Assembly (NCBI GenBank): GCA_013396995.1
Contig: VWZP01003801.1
Location: 1,074,354-1,138,353 of the forward strand
Length of the DNA stretch: 64,000 nt
DNA from: Dicaeum eximium
Taxonomy: Eukaryota > Chordata > Aves > Passeriformes > Dicaeidae
Reading direction: 5' to 3'
Below the pieces are notes generated by a model, which was not told the DNA's origin, searched no databases, and saw nothing but the letters and a program-made list of their open reading frames with translations. Shown in pieces: positions 1 through 12,500 of the stretch. Both the position numbers and the translations under genes were made by a program. Numbering within the stretch: the stretch's first letter is position 1; each line of letters begins with the position of its first letter.

Positions 1-1410
1 CAAATATAAAGAAGAACTCAGCAAAACCTTGAAAAGCCTAAGTGGCTTTCCTCTTGACTGTACAATTCTAAATCTGGATCTTCTGAGAGGTTGAGAATAA
101 ACAATCTCCTCTCTAAGCAGTAAACAATTATGCTATGGGACTCCACTCTGTGGAGGATAGGACCTGGAAATATTTATTATACGTATAGTAGCTATTGCTC
201 AAATAGAACCAAACAAGTCGCCAGACCTAATACTACCAGGGTTAATCTGCTGGGAACACTTCCTCTTAAATATAGAAACCACATTTCCATCTTACAAGCC
301 AGTTATAAATAAATACCTTTTCCCTGTTTTCTTTTTTTTTTTTTCAGGAGAGCCTGGCACAGCCCCAGTGAGCCTGATCAGCCTCTGGTGTGGAGCTGAG
401 TAAGAGGCAGCTGCAAACCTGCTAAATACGTGACCAGGCTGACACCCTGCAGCCCAGCTGCAGAGCAGGGACAGAAGTTTTCCCCCTCATTCCTCTCTGT
501 CTGTGGGTGACCTGCTCTGAACAGGGCTGCAGTGGCTAAGGAGGAGCAGCATCCCTTTCTCCTGCCTGCAGCAAATGCATTGATGGGGAAAAGAACCTGG
601 GTGCTTTGCTTGGTGTGTGGGAGAAAAAGGAGAAAAGCCACAACTGAAATAGAACTGAAAGCGCTGAAAAAAGTTGTTGCTGTTGGTTTTCAGTGAGGAG
701 AGTTTGTTAGATGAGGAGTTGCACAAAGAAATGGTACCGTGAACAAGTTTGCAGGTGTGCAGCCCTACAGCCAGGGAAGCAGCGTGTGGGTGCATGGAAA
801 CTGATGGGCAGATACCCTCAGTATCTGCACCCTGAAGGGGACTGAGTCTGGTTCCATAATCTCTCTTTTTGGGCCTAATAACAGCAGCATCAGGGACATT
901 TATCAACTTTTCAGTTATGTTACATAAATCTTCTTGAGGAAGCTCGTAAATTGCTCAAGGATCCTTGGAGGAAATATGACTCTGTTATTTTCATGCTGCT
1001 AAAGTGTCTTCCCTGCCACCCAACCCACAGGCAGATTCTGCTCTGAGAAGGTGATCTGTGACATTTGTGTGTGTCTGTTCCATGACAGTGGCAGGACTCT
1101 GGTCCCCCAGGTGACCAAGGGCTGGCTGAGTGAAGAGCACAGTCTGAGGGTGTTGTCAGAGGTGTGTGCCCAGACCTTGGTGCCTCCCATGGTTTCCAAA
1201 AGGTCTGAATGCTGTCTTATGGCAGTTCTGCATGGAGATGTCTGGGGATTAAAATACATTTGCATAATAACTATGTGCAGTTTACACATTCATTTGGCAA
1301 GGGTTGGGACAAGGTACACAAAATGCACCTGCCTTGTTAGACAATTCCTTTGAAAAGATGCCCCTGAAAGCCTGTGGCTATAACTATGCTTTTTAAAAGC
1401 CTATTTTTGA

Positions 1411-1454
1411 CCACACTCAGACTTCATAGTGTCCACACTCAGACTTCATAGTCC
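1411..1454. repeat. 22-bp tandem duplication
   Basis: The unit ccacactcagacttcatagt plus two bases occurs twice head to tail, identical over 20 bp. It appears to be a recent local duplication in non-coding sequence with no evident function. Confidence 0.9.
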
Positions 1455-2558
1455 TCTGTACACTCTGAGTTTTCTGCTAAGACTGCCAGGCTTGAGGCCA
1501 TTTCTTATGGTGATCTTTGGGACACTTCGAGTGCATATCTTGTTTTGCTAAACAATATTGTTTGGACTTCCCAGATCCTTTCTCAAGAAAGCTTCAGCTT
1601 TTCTGGAAAGAGTTCAGAAGGGAAAGGTTATTGCTATTTGCAGCAGCAAACAGCTAAGAAATCAAAGGCAACAATTCAAAATACAGATCAGTAAAAGGTA
1701 AGAATGAAACCATTTCCTGAGGAAATATCCTAACAAACCAGAATGACGTTTCAAAATAATAATTTTTAAGTCACGTAATAAAATTCATTTTGGAACAGCT
1801 GTGCCCTAAGGAATAAGTGTCTATATTTAATTCCTCTTAAGCAAGAGTCATTTGTCTGTAGGGAAAGGTTGCTTTGTTCATCTTCCTTGGGGGCAGTGAC
1901 ACAGCTCCAAATATATTCAATAGTATCCAAGTTTTTGCAAAACTGAGTGGTTTTGAAAGATGGTTTATTTTAAGAGCTATAAAAAAAAAATTTGAGTAGA
2001 AGGATCACTGCCTTGCTTTGAGGTATCAGTTCCAGGCAGAACTGAATGGAAGAAATGATGCTCTTGTTACCTACATCTGGAGCTGCTACATCCTAGCAGA
2101 AAGATTTCCTACTGCCACCTCCATCATACTCAAGCACCTAAAAAACCTGTTATGAGGCTGTGTCCTATACCAGGGCTCTGCAAGTGTAAGTGTTCTTGAA
2201 TGGTTCTGCAAGGTATCTTGAAGTGATCACTGCAAACTGGGAAACTGAGAAATACTGAGTACAGCTTTTACCTCATACTCTGGTGTGAACTGCAGGGAAC
2301 TAATTGCAGTGCTTAGCATAAATACAACCATCTTGTTTCTCAGCAAAGCTGCAGTTATGCTAAATCAAACATGCTGAGATGACTAAGAATAATTATTCAT
2401 CATGATATCTCACTGAATTTTCAGGGGTCAGGAAGATGACTCTCTTTTTAATACTAAAAATAGCATTAGCTGAACAGAGCATATTTTATGTTGTCATGAG
2501 TAAACTTGGGAGATGAAGCAGACTGAGTAACTACCTACTGGTAAGTAGAAACTCTGCC

Positions 2559-2629
2559 CATGGCAAGGGGGTTGGAAATAGATGATCTTAATGATTCCTT
2601 CCAACTCAAACCATTCTGTGATTCTGTGA
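2559..2629 (+). mobile_element. CR1 LINE 3' tail fragment
   Basis: The stretch gggttggaaatagatgatct, then ccttccaactcaaacc and two copies of attctgtg, is the characteristic 3' end of avian CR1 elements, whose termini carry short tandem 8-mers. Only about 70 bp remain, truncated at the 5' side as is normal for CR1. The repeat unit has drifted from the usual attctatg, so it is an older copy. Confidence 0.85.
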
Positions 2630-2681
2630 AAACACTGATTTTATTTTTTTTTCTCTCCCTCTTACTCAGTAGCCTGAGCTG

Positions 2682-2699
2682 GTGGTGGTGGTGGTGGTG
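2682..2699. repeat. (GGT)n trinucleotide run
   Basis: Six tandem ggt units 50 bp after the CR1 tail, in non-coding sequence. Confidence 0.85.
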
Positions 2700-5115
2700 A
2701 GAAATGTACCCTGCAGAGGCAGCAAAGCACAGGTATGTTCCAGGAGAATGGAAAAAAGGCTGTGCTGTGTGTCACTGCTTGTGACAGTGTCATTAGTCAA
2801 AATAATGGAAGAGCTCAGAGGTGACTCATGAATGAAAATAACTGGGTGATTAACACCAGTGAACATTTATTTAGGAAAAACGGGTCCCTTTGAATTAATC
2901 CAGTCAGGCTGACGGGTTACAGGCACAGATCTATTACTGATGGGCTGAAGTGACACTGTAACACACTGACAGTCTCCTGCTGCACAGGCAAACAACCAGC
3001 CCTTTAGTTATGAAAATCCATGGGCCAATGTGCCAGTCTTCAAAGGTCTAGCAGGGCTAAAATGGTCACTGGTTTGACAGAAGAAGTCTGCTGCCATAGT
3101 GCAGATAGTTTGGTTCTCTCTGGATTCAGCACTGCTGGCCCATACTGGGCTCTGTTGATTTGCACATTGTTTGGAAAGTTAGTTAAGTGGGGAAGATTTG
3201 GGGAGACCCACATGAGTGAGCGGAAGCCAATCTGCTTGTCCTGATGTGAGGGACTCGAGGAGAATGACAAGAAGGGAAAGGGCAGCTTGGAAATGAGCTT
3301 ATATAGTCATAAAGATGTAACTACATTCAGAGGCTGAAAGCTGAAATGGGTCAAATTTAGGCTCATAAAGACATTCTAACAGAATTTCTAACAGAAATGC
3401 TCCAGTTCAACCAGGAGCTAATCTAAACACATGCTGTGTGCTTTGAGTCACACAGGGCAATGGTCCTCTCTTGCCTTGCAGGGTATCTACCATAGATGTG
3501 CTGAAACCACAGAGCTCCAGTCTGGGATCTGAGCCTTGTAATCAGATTGGTGAGGTTTGGGTCAAATAAAATACAAAATGAATACATTATAATCTGTTTG
3601 TTCCTCCCATTTTGCTTCAGGGCACTAACTGTGGGAAAATCACAAAGTGCTTGAATTCTTCCCAAGCTCGGGCAGTAGCCCACATCTCAGAGGCAAGGTG
3701 GCACATGAAACATTTGGCTTCCAAGCATTTCCTGTGGGGCTACCAGGTGCCTCTTTCCTGCAGTCCTGTAAGCTGTGCTGCTAGTCCAGCCTGGGTAGCA
3801 CCTCAGAGCTTGGTGAGGAAGGACAGATTCCCTAATGCATTTCTGTGTTTTCCTTACTGTGTTGCTCATGACACTTGAGAGAGCCCAGTGATGCAAACAT
3901 ACCCAGATGTGTGAAACATCTCAGCTGCCATGCTGCTCTGGGAGTGCTGTGAAGCATTTCCATTCTGGGTGACCAGTTTCCATGGGAAGGGGGCTCTTTG
4001 GAGAATAACACCCACGTGGGCATGGGTGTCCTTGGAATGAGGCAGCTGGATCCCACCCCTGGCTCACACCGGCATCTTCTGCTGTGTGGTGGCACCAGCA
4101 CTGTGAAAGGTCAGGTCTCAAAATGGAAATGGCTGGCATTGTTTGGGACCGATTCCAGCAAATGCCTTTTGGATAGGAGCACTCTTTTGCTGCCCCTTCT
4201 CCGTTACCTCTGAGGAGAAGTATCTCAAATAGGTCATTGTTATGCATGGAGAGAACCCTGTTCCCTAAGCTCCCTTGGTTTCCAAGTAAACGAGCTTTGG
4301 AGGTAAGTTAGCAAAAGAGCCTGATTCATTAGCAGCAAGGGAAATCTGTGTGTTGGAGGGGAGCCCAGCTGCCCAGAGGGATTTATGTAGTGACATGCTT
4401 CTCAAACCTTCATAGAACAAGCTGAGTGATACACACACAGGCTTGAACTGTATCACAATCACATGCTCGCTAGGCTCAGTTCTTATCTCACGGGTTTCTC
4501 TGGAGAGTATCACTTGCTCCAGTCCTTCACAGGGCGTTAAAATTGTAAGGGAAGAAGTCACAGTGAGGTGTCCTTTAATGTGAGAAAATTCTGAATGTGT
4601 TTTCTTTTCCAAATTAGGTCACCTTGTGAGGCAGTTCTGGATGGAGTTTGTGCCTGCAGTTATAGAGGCTGTAAATAACATAGGTATTACAACATGTTTG
4701 ACAGGATTTCATTGCGCCATCACTGCTCTGTCCGCATATCATATCTCAAATTAATAACAAATTAATTTTATCTGCTGAAAGACCCCAACTGTCACCCTCC
4801 TGCCCGGAATGAGATAATTCTGGGCAGTTACTCGCTCAGAGGAGGAATGGGGCCAGCACATTCTTCTGGCATCATTACTGAGGGCAGGCTTGTGCACAGG
4901 GATGAGTGCTCCCCTTTGTCCAATCATATGGAGCTCAGGGAGGAGAATTCAGCCCCTTTGGAGCATCTTCCGCCTCTTTGTTGGTGTGTCAAGCCCTGGT
5001 GCCAATTAGTGATGAGAAGGGCACTCGTGCACAAGATCAGAAGCAGAAATGCACAAACTGCTCTCACAGAAGACGCTGAGCAGCTGCCGGATTAGAAAGA
5101 TCTCTGGCCCCTCCT

Positions 5116-5177
5116 GACCTGGGCCAGATTTGAACCATTGACCTAGAAGCGAAAAGCTTGGAATCCCTGCGCGAGCC
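5116..5177 (-). other. tRNA-like sequence (degenerate tRNA or SINE remnant)
   Basis: On the minus strand the sequence begins GGCTCGCGCAGGGATTCC and contains GGTTCAAATC (5127-5136), close to the Pol III B-box consensus. There is a small hairpin AAGC-ttttc-GCTT in the anticodon position. The total is only about 62 nt and the T-stem does not pair normally, so it is not a functional tRNA gene. It could be a decayed tRNA-Pro-like copy, a SINE head, or a TFIIIC site. It keeps several CpGs in a CpG-poor area. Confidence 0.3.
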
Positions 5178-5220
5178 ACGGGATAAACAGGACTTGGGGA
5201 GCCTCATTCGCATTCGGTTG

Positions 5221-5234
5221 CTGCCATCTAATGG
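5221..5234 (-). promoter_or_regulatory. CTCF-like motif
   Basis: The sequence ctgccatctaatgg matches the reverse complement of the core CTCF consensus closely, with one unfavourable position by eye. It lies 44 bp from the tRNA-like element and upstream of the SLC41A3 promoter, where a boundary element would be reasonable. The call is a motif match only. Confidence 0.4.
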
Positions 5235-7849
5235 CAGATGGAGAGCGCAAGGGCCTCGGGCAATAGAAATCAACACAAAAATCACCCTTGGGACTCTAGC
5301 GGGTGGTGGAACCTGCACAGACAGTGCTCAGCAGGGTGCTGGGGAAGGGGGGGCGGGATTTAGGCTGGTTTTATTCCTCTGAAGGATAGTTTGACAAAGG
5401 ACTGCTGTGCTGCAACTCAACACACAAGTGTCCCTCTACAAACACCAGGTCACCACTGCTTTTGCTCTTCTCTGCTGGGTTGTTTTCCACACAGGAAACC
5501 TGAGGGTGATGCCTTGGGAAAGTCTGTTATTGTAGCCTGGTTTAACAACTGCCCCAAGGGCAATGGCAACTGAGTGTTGAGTGCCTGAAACAAGGGGAGG
5601 TGATGGGAAAAAGAAGGTAGGAGATGGCACTTTTAATTTTTCTTAGTACTCCTGGTGCACACAAAACATCTGGACTTCCCAGAACTTCTTCAGAAGGAGA
5701 AGGAGGTGGAGATTAGAACAAAATTAACGTGACTCTAGAAATTATTTGGCCTGGCCTATATAAAGCTCACTTTCCTTCAAATATTACATAAAGGAAAACC
5801 AAAGAGAAGAGATGTCTCCTTCTCCCCCTTCACCAGCTCCAGGAAGTTCTTGCTGTTTTCTGCCTCTAAACCCTCAGATTTATAATGTAAAAAGTGTTGA
5901 TCATGTATCAGTTTTGCACTGCCTGTTTCTGTCTATTCACATATCTCCAAATAATTATTTTAAGCCATGCTAGTTAGCACTGTCTCACAGAGGAGAAAGG
6001 CTAGAGGATGCACATTCCTTTATGCATCCCTGAGCTGCAGCAGGTGGGTATCCAGAGGCACGTCCCATGATGGGAATGCAGCCTGATGAGCCCTGCAGCA
6101 GCCTCCAGCAGCCTTAACACAGCCCCAGTGGTGACACGGGAGCTTGCAAGGCCCAGCAGGCCAACTAGGTCTGTGACCGGGGCTAACTGAACTCATAAAT
6201 CAAGATTTATATTTGATTTATATTTATAATTGTCTCTAGTAGTCCCTAGTCACCCAAGAAATGCCATTTTATAGGAGAAACTGGGAACAAAAAAAAAAAA
6301 ATTCACATCTTCAGACAATACTGAAGAAAGCTGTAAAATTCCACTCTTCTTGGCTGAGGGAATAATTGCTGTAAAGAAAGTCCAGTTGTGAAGGAACATA
6401 GAGGTGACAAAGGGAATACCAATCTTGTCCATTTTTTTCCCTGCTGAAGGAAACAGTCTTCAAAAGCCCAGTGGGGAGAAGCAGAAATGAGTGTATTGAG
6501 CCCTCACCTTGTGACTGCTGGTGCTCCCTGCACCTCTGTGAGAGAGCAGAGGAAAGCAGCACATGTGAAGTGTAACTCAGGGGGAGATAAAACGTTTTAG
6601 CCTGAGGTTGCTCAGCTTTGTGCCACCAGGCACCTCCCAGGCTGCAAGGAGCAGCTGAGCTGTCCCATCTAAGGGGTCACTGGAGCTCTGTTTGCAATCA
6701 AGGTCCAGCCACTGCTCCCTACGTCAGAGCCAGGATCTGTCCAAACAGTGCTGCTCTGAGAAAGTGCAGCTCTGTGCTGCTGCTGAAAGGCAGCCTACCC
6801 AAAAATACACTCACTGGGGATGCTCCAGGGACGGCACTGCTACATCAGCTCATGGCACATGGGCCAGGCAGGTCTTCTGCACCCAGAGGAGCTCTGGCCA
6901 GGAGCTGGGACCTCTCCTTGTGGCTGCTGCTCAGACTCTCACTCTCCAGGTGTGAGATCCCTTGGAGAACTGTTACTTTCCTCAGCTGGAAGCATTACCA
7001 AAGTGCCCTTGTCAATCAAGTTCCCCGAGAGACTTTGTGCTTGCTCTGTAGATATTTTACTTTGAAGCTCAGTGGTAAAATGATAGGAGAATACAACGTG
7101 TCTAGGCAACGTTGTTACTTTTTAAAACCGCCTTCCTTCCCCTCTTGTTACTCGCACCAAGACGCCGTCTTCTGGCCACTCTCAGGGAAGCATCAGTTGC
7201 AAAGTAAAGACGTAAAATTACACCAAGTGAGCTGAAATTTAAAGCCTTGCCCTTACAGAGTGACGTTCGACAGCCACTGTGCGCCCTCGACACGCAGCAG
7301 CTGCGGGGTTTCGTTACTGCCACTTAAAAAACCTTAAACTCCTTTTGGTGTGCCCTGCTTTGAGCCAGAGGCTCCATCTTATCTCTAAGAGCCCTTTAGC
7401 ATAGCATGACATCTGAGAGACTTCAGCAGGATATAAGTTTGCTCTGGTACTGAGGTATGATTTAATATCCTCAATTGTTCTGGAAATTTGAGCTGCATGA
7501 TTCAGGAGACTTGCATGAGTATGGTTACCCCAGTGCTTAGTGAGATTTATGTGCTAAAATGTGATGGATGCTGTAATCACATTTCTAACACGCTGATTCA
7601 GAACGGGAGGGGGAGAAAAACCAAATCAGCGGGAGCTTTGCCCTGCCGCTGGTGGAGGCAGGCTTTTGCACAGGAAGCTTGCAACACGAGCTCTCGCAAA
7701 TGCCAAAACGAGGAGGAAAAACACCCCGCCAACCAACCCAACAAAAAATACCCCGACGAACCCAAACAGAGGAAACGTCTTTCCGCAGCTTTTAATTTCA
7801 GCCTCCTGTTTATGCTGCCCACGCTGGAAGCTGTCACCCTTTCCCTACC

Positions 7850-8330
7850 ATCCTGCACGGCTCCGGGAGCGGCGGGGGCAGAGCAGGGAGTGCTGCGGAC
7901 CCCGAGCGCTGCCGTCCCGGGGCTGTGCCCCGAGCGAACCCCGTCCGGCCCGGGGGTGCCGGGAGGAGGCCGGGGCTGCTGCCGGCCCGGCGGGGCGAGC
8001 ACGGCGCCGGGGCAGGAGCGGCCGCTGCCACTCACGGCGCCGCCTCCGCCTCCGCGGGATGGGATGGGCCGGGCTCGAACCCGCGGCCGGCGCGCAGGGC
8101 GGGCTCCGAGCCGCGCCCAGATGTGGCGGGGGGCTCCCGCGCTCGCCTCGGCCCGGCCGCGCCCGCGGGCCCGCGGGGACAGCGCCCGAGCAGCCCACGG
8201 AGCCGGTAAGCGCCGCGCACGGACGGGGCCGCGCTTCCTCCTCCCGCAGAGCCGGGCTTTGTCCTGCCCATCCTTCCTCCCTCCCCAGCCGGTGCCGGGG
8301 CCTCCCAGCTGTTTCCTCCGCTGTCCAGAT
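7850..8330 (+). promoter_or_regulatory. SLC41A3: CpG island, probable SLC41A3 promoter and non-coding exon 1
   Basis: This block is strikingly rich in G+C and CpG compared with the AT-richer flanks. It lies about 1 kb upstream of the coding start exon on the same strand. Within it the sequence GGAGCCG|gtaagc gives a near-consensus splice donor at 8205/8206, which would join to the acceptor at 9245. No TATA box was seen, as is usual for CpG-island promoters. The exact transcription start cannot be placed from sequence alone. Open reading frames across this block on both strands are composition artefacts. Confidence 0.75.
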
Positions 8331-9245
8331 GTTGGGGAAAGTAGAGGGCTGGTCCTACCTGGGGTAGCGCAGCGCCTCGGGGTGTTAGAGGTCCATCCTG
8401 AAAATGAGAGCATCAGAGAACATCTGGCAGAGGTTAATCCCGCTGAGGGCTGGCGGGACGTGATGGGTGAAAGACCTGGGGCACTGCCTGGGCCAGCAGC
8501 GGGACAGGCATTATGAGTGACAGTTCCATCAAGAAATTAGATCTGATGGCAGCAAAAGGGCTACTGGTTAGAATTTTGCATGTTTATTTTTTCCTGTAAG
8601 ATGATGCGGGGTCATGGCAACTTTCCTGTAGATAGATGAGTCATGTAATGCATGTGTGTCAACTAGGACACAAAAGGAAGGAAAAGTATCCAGATTAGCA
8701 GGAAGATCAAAAGATTGTCTTGTTATTGAGGAGTGGTGGACAGCTATGCTAGGTCATAAGCATAGTACACACCTGGATGCTGGTCCTTTGCTGGACTGTG
8801 GGATGCTAGGATATAAGGAAGTCACCTGCTCCCATTTCTTGGCTAGGGCTCAGGTCCCAAAAAGGGTTAGATTCTGCTGGGCTCATAAGTTCTTGTGACT
8901 CCCAGTGTGAGAGCTGGTGGGTCAAGAGTTCAGGCCATGTGCAGCTCCTTCTGCATTCTTCTAGGCATTCTCAGGGGAAGAGCCAGGATGGACAGCAAGC
9001 ACTGCAGTGTGAGCACTGGCCTAGGAAGAGATGCAGCTTCAGGAAGGGACATTGGTTTGACACTATACAAAGTTGAAGGTGAACTAAGGACTAGTATTTT
9101 GGCCAGTAGAGTGTCTTGGGTTTGGGGAGTAAGTGCTAGTTTGCCTTCAGGTTAATGGAGTGCACACAATGCCAAAGAATTTCCTGTCTCTCACCTAGCT
9201 GATGCCTCTTTTTGTTATCTCATTGTTTCTGACTTTATTTTTCAG

Positions 9246-9562
9246 AAAAACTGTGATTCAGGAAAGCCACCATGAAAGGTGAGGAAGCTCGGCAGAGGAG
9301 AAAAGAGGGCAGGTCTAGGAATGGAGAGCGGCCTCGGCACAAAGGCAAGAGCAAGGGTAAACACAGAGAGAGCCGACTTGGCAGCCAGGAGGCAGAGGAT
9401 GTCTCTGTGCAGGCACAGCAGAAGCTGCTGGCTGAGGAGAAAGCGGCCATGGCAAAGGCACAGGAAGAGTCAGCAATCTCAATTTGCCTGCAAGTGCTCC
9501 TGCCATACCTCCTGGCTGGGCTTGGCATGGTCTTGGCAGGCATGGTTTTGGATTATGTTCAG
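9246..9562 (+). CDS. SLC41A3: SLC41A3 exon A: 5' UTR end, start codon, N-terminus and first helix
   Basis: The acceptor ttttcag ends at 9245 and the donor CAG|gtaagg follows 9562. Coding begins at ATG 9272 (residues 1-97, phase 0 end). Residues about 5-35 are very basic, with runs such as RQRRKEGRSR and KGKSKGKHRESR. They are followed by an acidic and glutamine-rich linker with AEEKAAMAKAQEE, then the first membrane segment ISICLQVLLPYLLAGLGMVL and the conserved end LDYVQ. The N-terminal ten residues follow the pattern of human SLC41A3 (M-x-G-x-E-x-RQRR, recalled). Confidence 0.93.
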
Positions 9563-12500
9563 GTAAGGGGAAGAAACTCATCTGACATACCTGGTATGGG
9601 ATAAGTGGGGGACTTTTCTTCACAGGCAGGGGATTTGCTCTGGGAATGGCATGGTAAGGGAGGACTTGCAGCAGTTTCCTATGCCAGCATGTCCCTCAAA
9701 GTCAGCTGTTATGTACTGTGCAGCTCTCAAGAGACGTGGTGCTTTTCTGGTGCCTTTCCTCCTCTGGATAAAAAAGAGAACATGGTACTAAAGAGTACGT
9801 GAAGGATTATTAGGAATATGCAGTCCTAATTGATTAGTGATTAGGAAGATGCAGAGATGTCCCCTTGGTCCTGGGAAGAGGGTGGGTGAGTGCAGCCCCA
9901 CGGCTGGGGTGGCACAGTGCCTTCCTGCAGCAGAGAGGTGACATCACTGGTGGATGTAGCCCTGGACAGTCCTGCACCCGCTGCTGCCCTGCACAAGGCA
10001 TCAGCCAGCCCAGCACTGTTAACATTTCACACAACAGCTCAGCCCTGCCCGTGCACCACATCCTGTTCTACGGCCCCACAGCAGAAGACCTGAATTCTTT
10101 AAGTCCCATTACTGACTCTGTGGTGATCAGGATGAGACCTTTCCTCCTATGGTGCAGCAATATAGACCTTTAAGGCAACGATCAGCACCTAATTTTAGAC
10201 AGTTTAAAGCTGATTATAAATCATGCCTTTGCACTCTGGGTTACTCTAACAGCATGTCTTTCTGTTAACCTTGTTATTTGACTAACTAGCTGTGAGGTCA
10301 AACTACCCTGACCTATCTGATATGGTGACACAGAAACTACTGTGCTTACATTGACAACTTTCACAAATGTGGAGCTGTGCTCCTTTGTCATTAACCCAGG
10401 GCTGATGTCCGTGACAGAGTATCCTTAACTGACCTTAGCATGTACTTAATGCCCAGCAGAATGTCTAGTCAGATCACAGAACACCAGGCAAATCCAGAAC
10501 TCAGCATCAAACTACTTTTTGTCTGCTTAGACATTATTCCCAAGAGTCTTGAGCACTGAGCAGCCACTTCCATTTTTATGTTTTAGGCTTTTTAAACCTG
10601 CCTGTTCCTATGGATCTCTGACATTAAACGTATGTTTCTTCCTACTGTGAGTTATTAAAGTGTGAAATGGATTGCAGATGGGTTTATGATGTTGGAGGAG
10701 GACTTTTCCTTCAGTGTTTCTTCCCTGGGAGTTTTCTTTTTCTAGGAGGAACTGAGCCACTAATATGAACAGAATGTGAGGCAAATCTCATTCTCCCCTG
10801 AAACTGCAAAAGTCTGTTTTCTGTTTTTGCAAATAAAGAGCTCACTAAAAGCCATCATATTAGTGCTTAAAGTATGGGAAATCAACCCATGCAACCCATG
10901 CAACATCTCATAGGAAACATGGCTTTTGGCAACTAGCACAGTGGCTGTTTGTGCATGACCATGGACTGCTTGAGCACATCCCATCAAGGACTTGCTGCTG
11001 CCTTTCCTTCCTGAGCCAGTCCTGGCCTTTGCCTGGCTGCTGCTGTTGGTTCTGTGGGACAGCAGTGGATCCTTGGGAGTCCCTGGGCCCCAGGCACTCT
11101 CCATCTGCCTGCTTTCCATCTCTCCACAAAAGTTCTCTTCTCTGCCCTTTCCTAAAGCGGGGAGGAGAAGAGCAAGGTTAGAAACAAAAATCCACTGCTT
11201 GATGTGACAGAGAGCCCACAGAGTAGGGGTGGTAGTGCTCGAGCACCTGGGCTGTGCAGTCCCTGAGAGGCACCGTTCTCCTGTGAGCCCAGGGTGCTGG
11301 AATTGTGCTGCCTGCTGCTGACACTGCCACGGTGTGAGAGCATTCACAGGCATTTCTGTCTCTTCTTTGCAGGGATGACAAGGTACGTATGAAACTCTGC
11401 TCTCAGACACTTGCTGTCCTTCTGTTTTGTTTTTTGTGCTCTGCCAGTGGATGGGGGATCTAGATCAGGGTCAGGACTCACCGAAGAGGCTGTTTCTGCT
11501 TTGACTCCACCAGGACAGTGCTGCTTGTTGACTAGTTGGCAACATGAGGATAGGGTGTATCTGTGTGCAGAGAAGGGCAGCAGTGCACCTCTCCAGGTTT
11601 TGCCATCTTGAGTGGTACAGCCATGAGCTGTTGGGGTTTTTTTTAGTTTTTTCCCTAGCTAGTTTCAGTTACAATCTTTTTCCCACTGTTGAGCAATGCT
11701 CTCTTTCTTCTCTAACCTGATGTATCTTTTCTGAACAAATAAGGTATATTTCTCTGCCAGGAAAATGTGATGCATCTCTCTGCTGATAAATATGGTGTGG
11801 CTCTTTATCAAAGGCTCCTTAAATGCGTAATAAAATGACCCAGTGTACACACATGGGTCACCTGAACCAATTACCTCTCTGCAGACTGATTTATCGGTTG
11901 AGGGCTTTTTATGGTGCTTGTTTAGAAGGAGAGAGATGGAGCGTGATAAATTTGTAAACCCTGTCAGGCTGACGCTTTAGTACAGGATGTGTTGCTGCTG
12001 TGTTCTTTAATGTCATTTGAGTCATGTAGGCTCATTGATATTTCCTTTACATTAATGTTTCTGCCTGTCATCAATCCAGGAGGCTGATACAGTGGCATCT
12101 GAGACTAGGCAGGCACATTATTAGAACTTGTAAACCTATATTTTTGTCCAGAAATTTTGTCCAGATAATTCCTTGAAGCCTCTGTGAATGACTAACCAGG
12201 ACGGGGCCTTCATACTGTCATGTCTCTCTTCCCAGCTGGTATAAAGAGGTTGAGTCATGTGTGGTTATTACAGGATTTCTATTAACCTGACTCTTCCAGA
12301 TATTGTGGGACTTTTTTCCCAGTTAGATTAGCTGAAATGTATTCTCCTGTTGGCTTTCAGCTAACTGGATCGTTGTTAGGTGGTGGAGACACACTAAGGC
12401 AGCTGGGAGTGGAGAAGGTTTATGGGGCTGTACCAAAATAACAGCCTGGAAAGCAGCGAAGGACAGAGCCTCTGTAGCTTGGGCTTGTTTCCCACTCTGC

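Larger units (their letters stand above)
1..7849. other. Upstream intergenic region without a recognised gene
   Basis: No open frame here resembles a known protein or has convincing splice sites. Apart from the CR1 tail, the 22-bp duplication, the GGT run, the tRNA-like element and the CTCF-like motif, it is plain AT-leaning sequence. CpGs are slightly raised at about 7120-7320. Confidence 0.6.

Noticed and set aside
6618..7235. 205-residue plus-strand open frame upstream of the promoter
   Set aside because: No recognisable domain, biased composition, and no clear promoter or splice context.
7488..8516. 342-residue open frame (and several overlapping ones) across the CpG island
   Set aside because: Low-complexity proline, arginine and glycine composition follows from GC content. 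It crosses the splice donor at 8205, has several frames open on both strands, and resembles no family.
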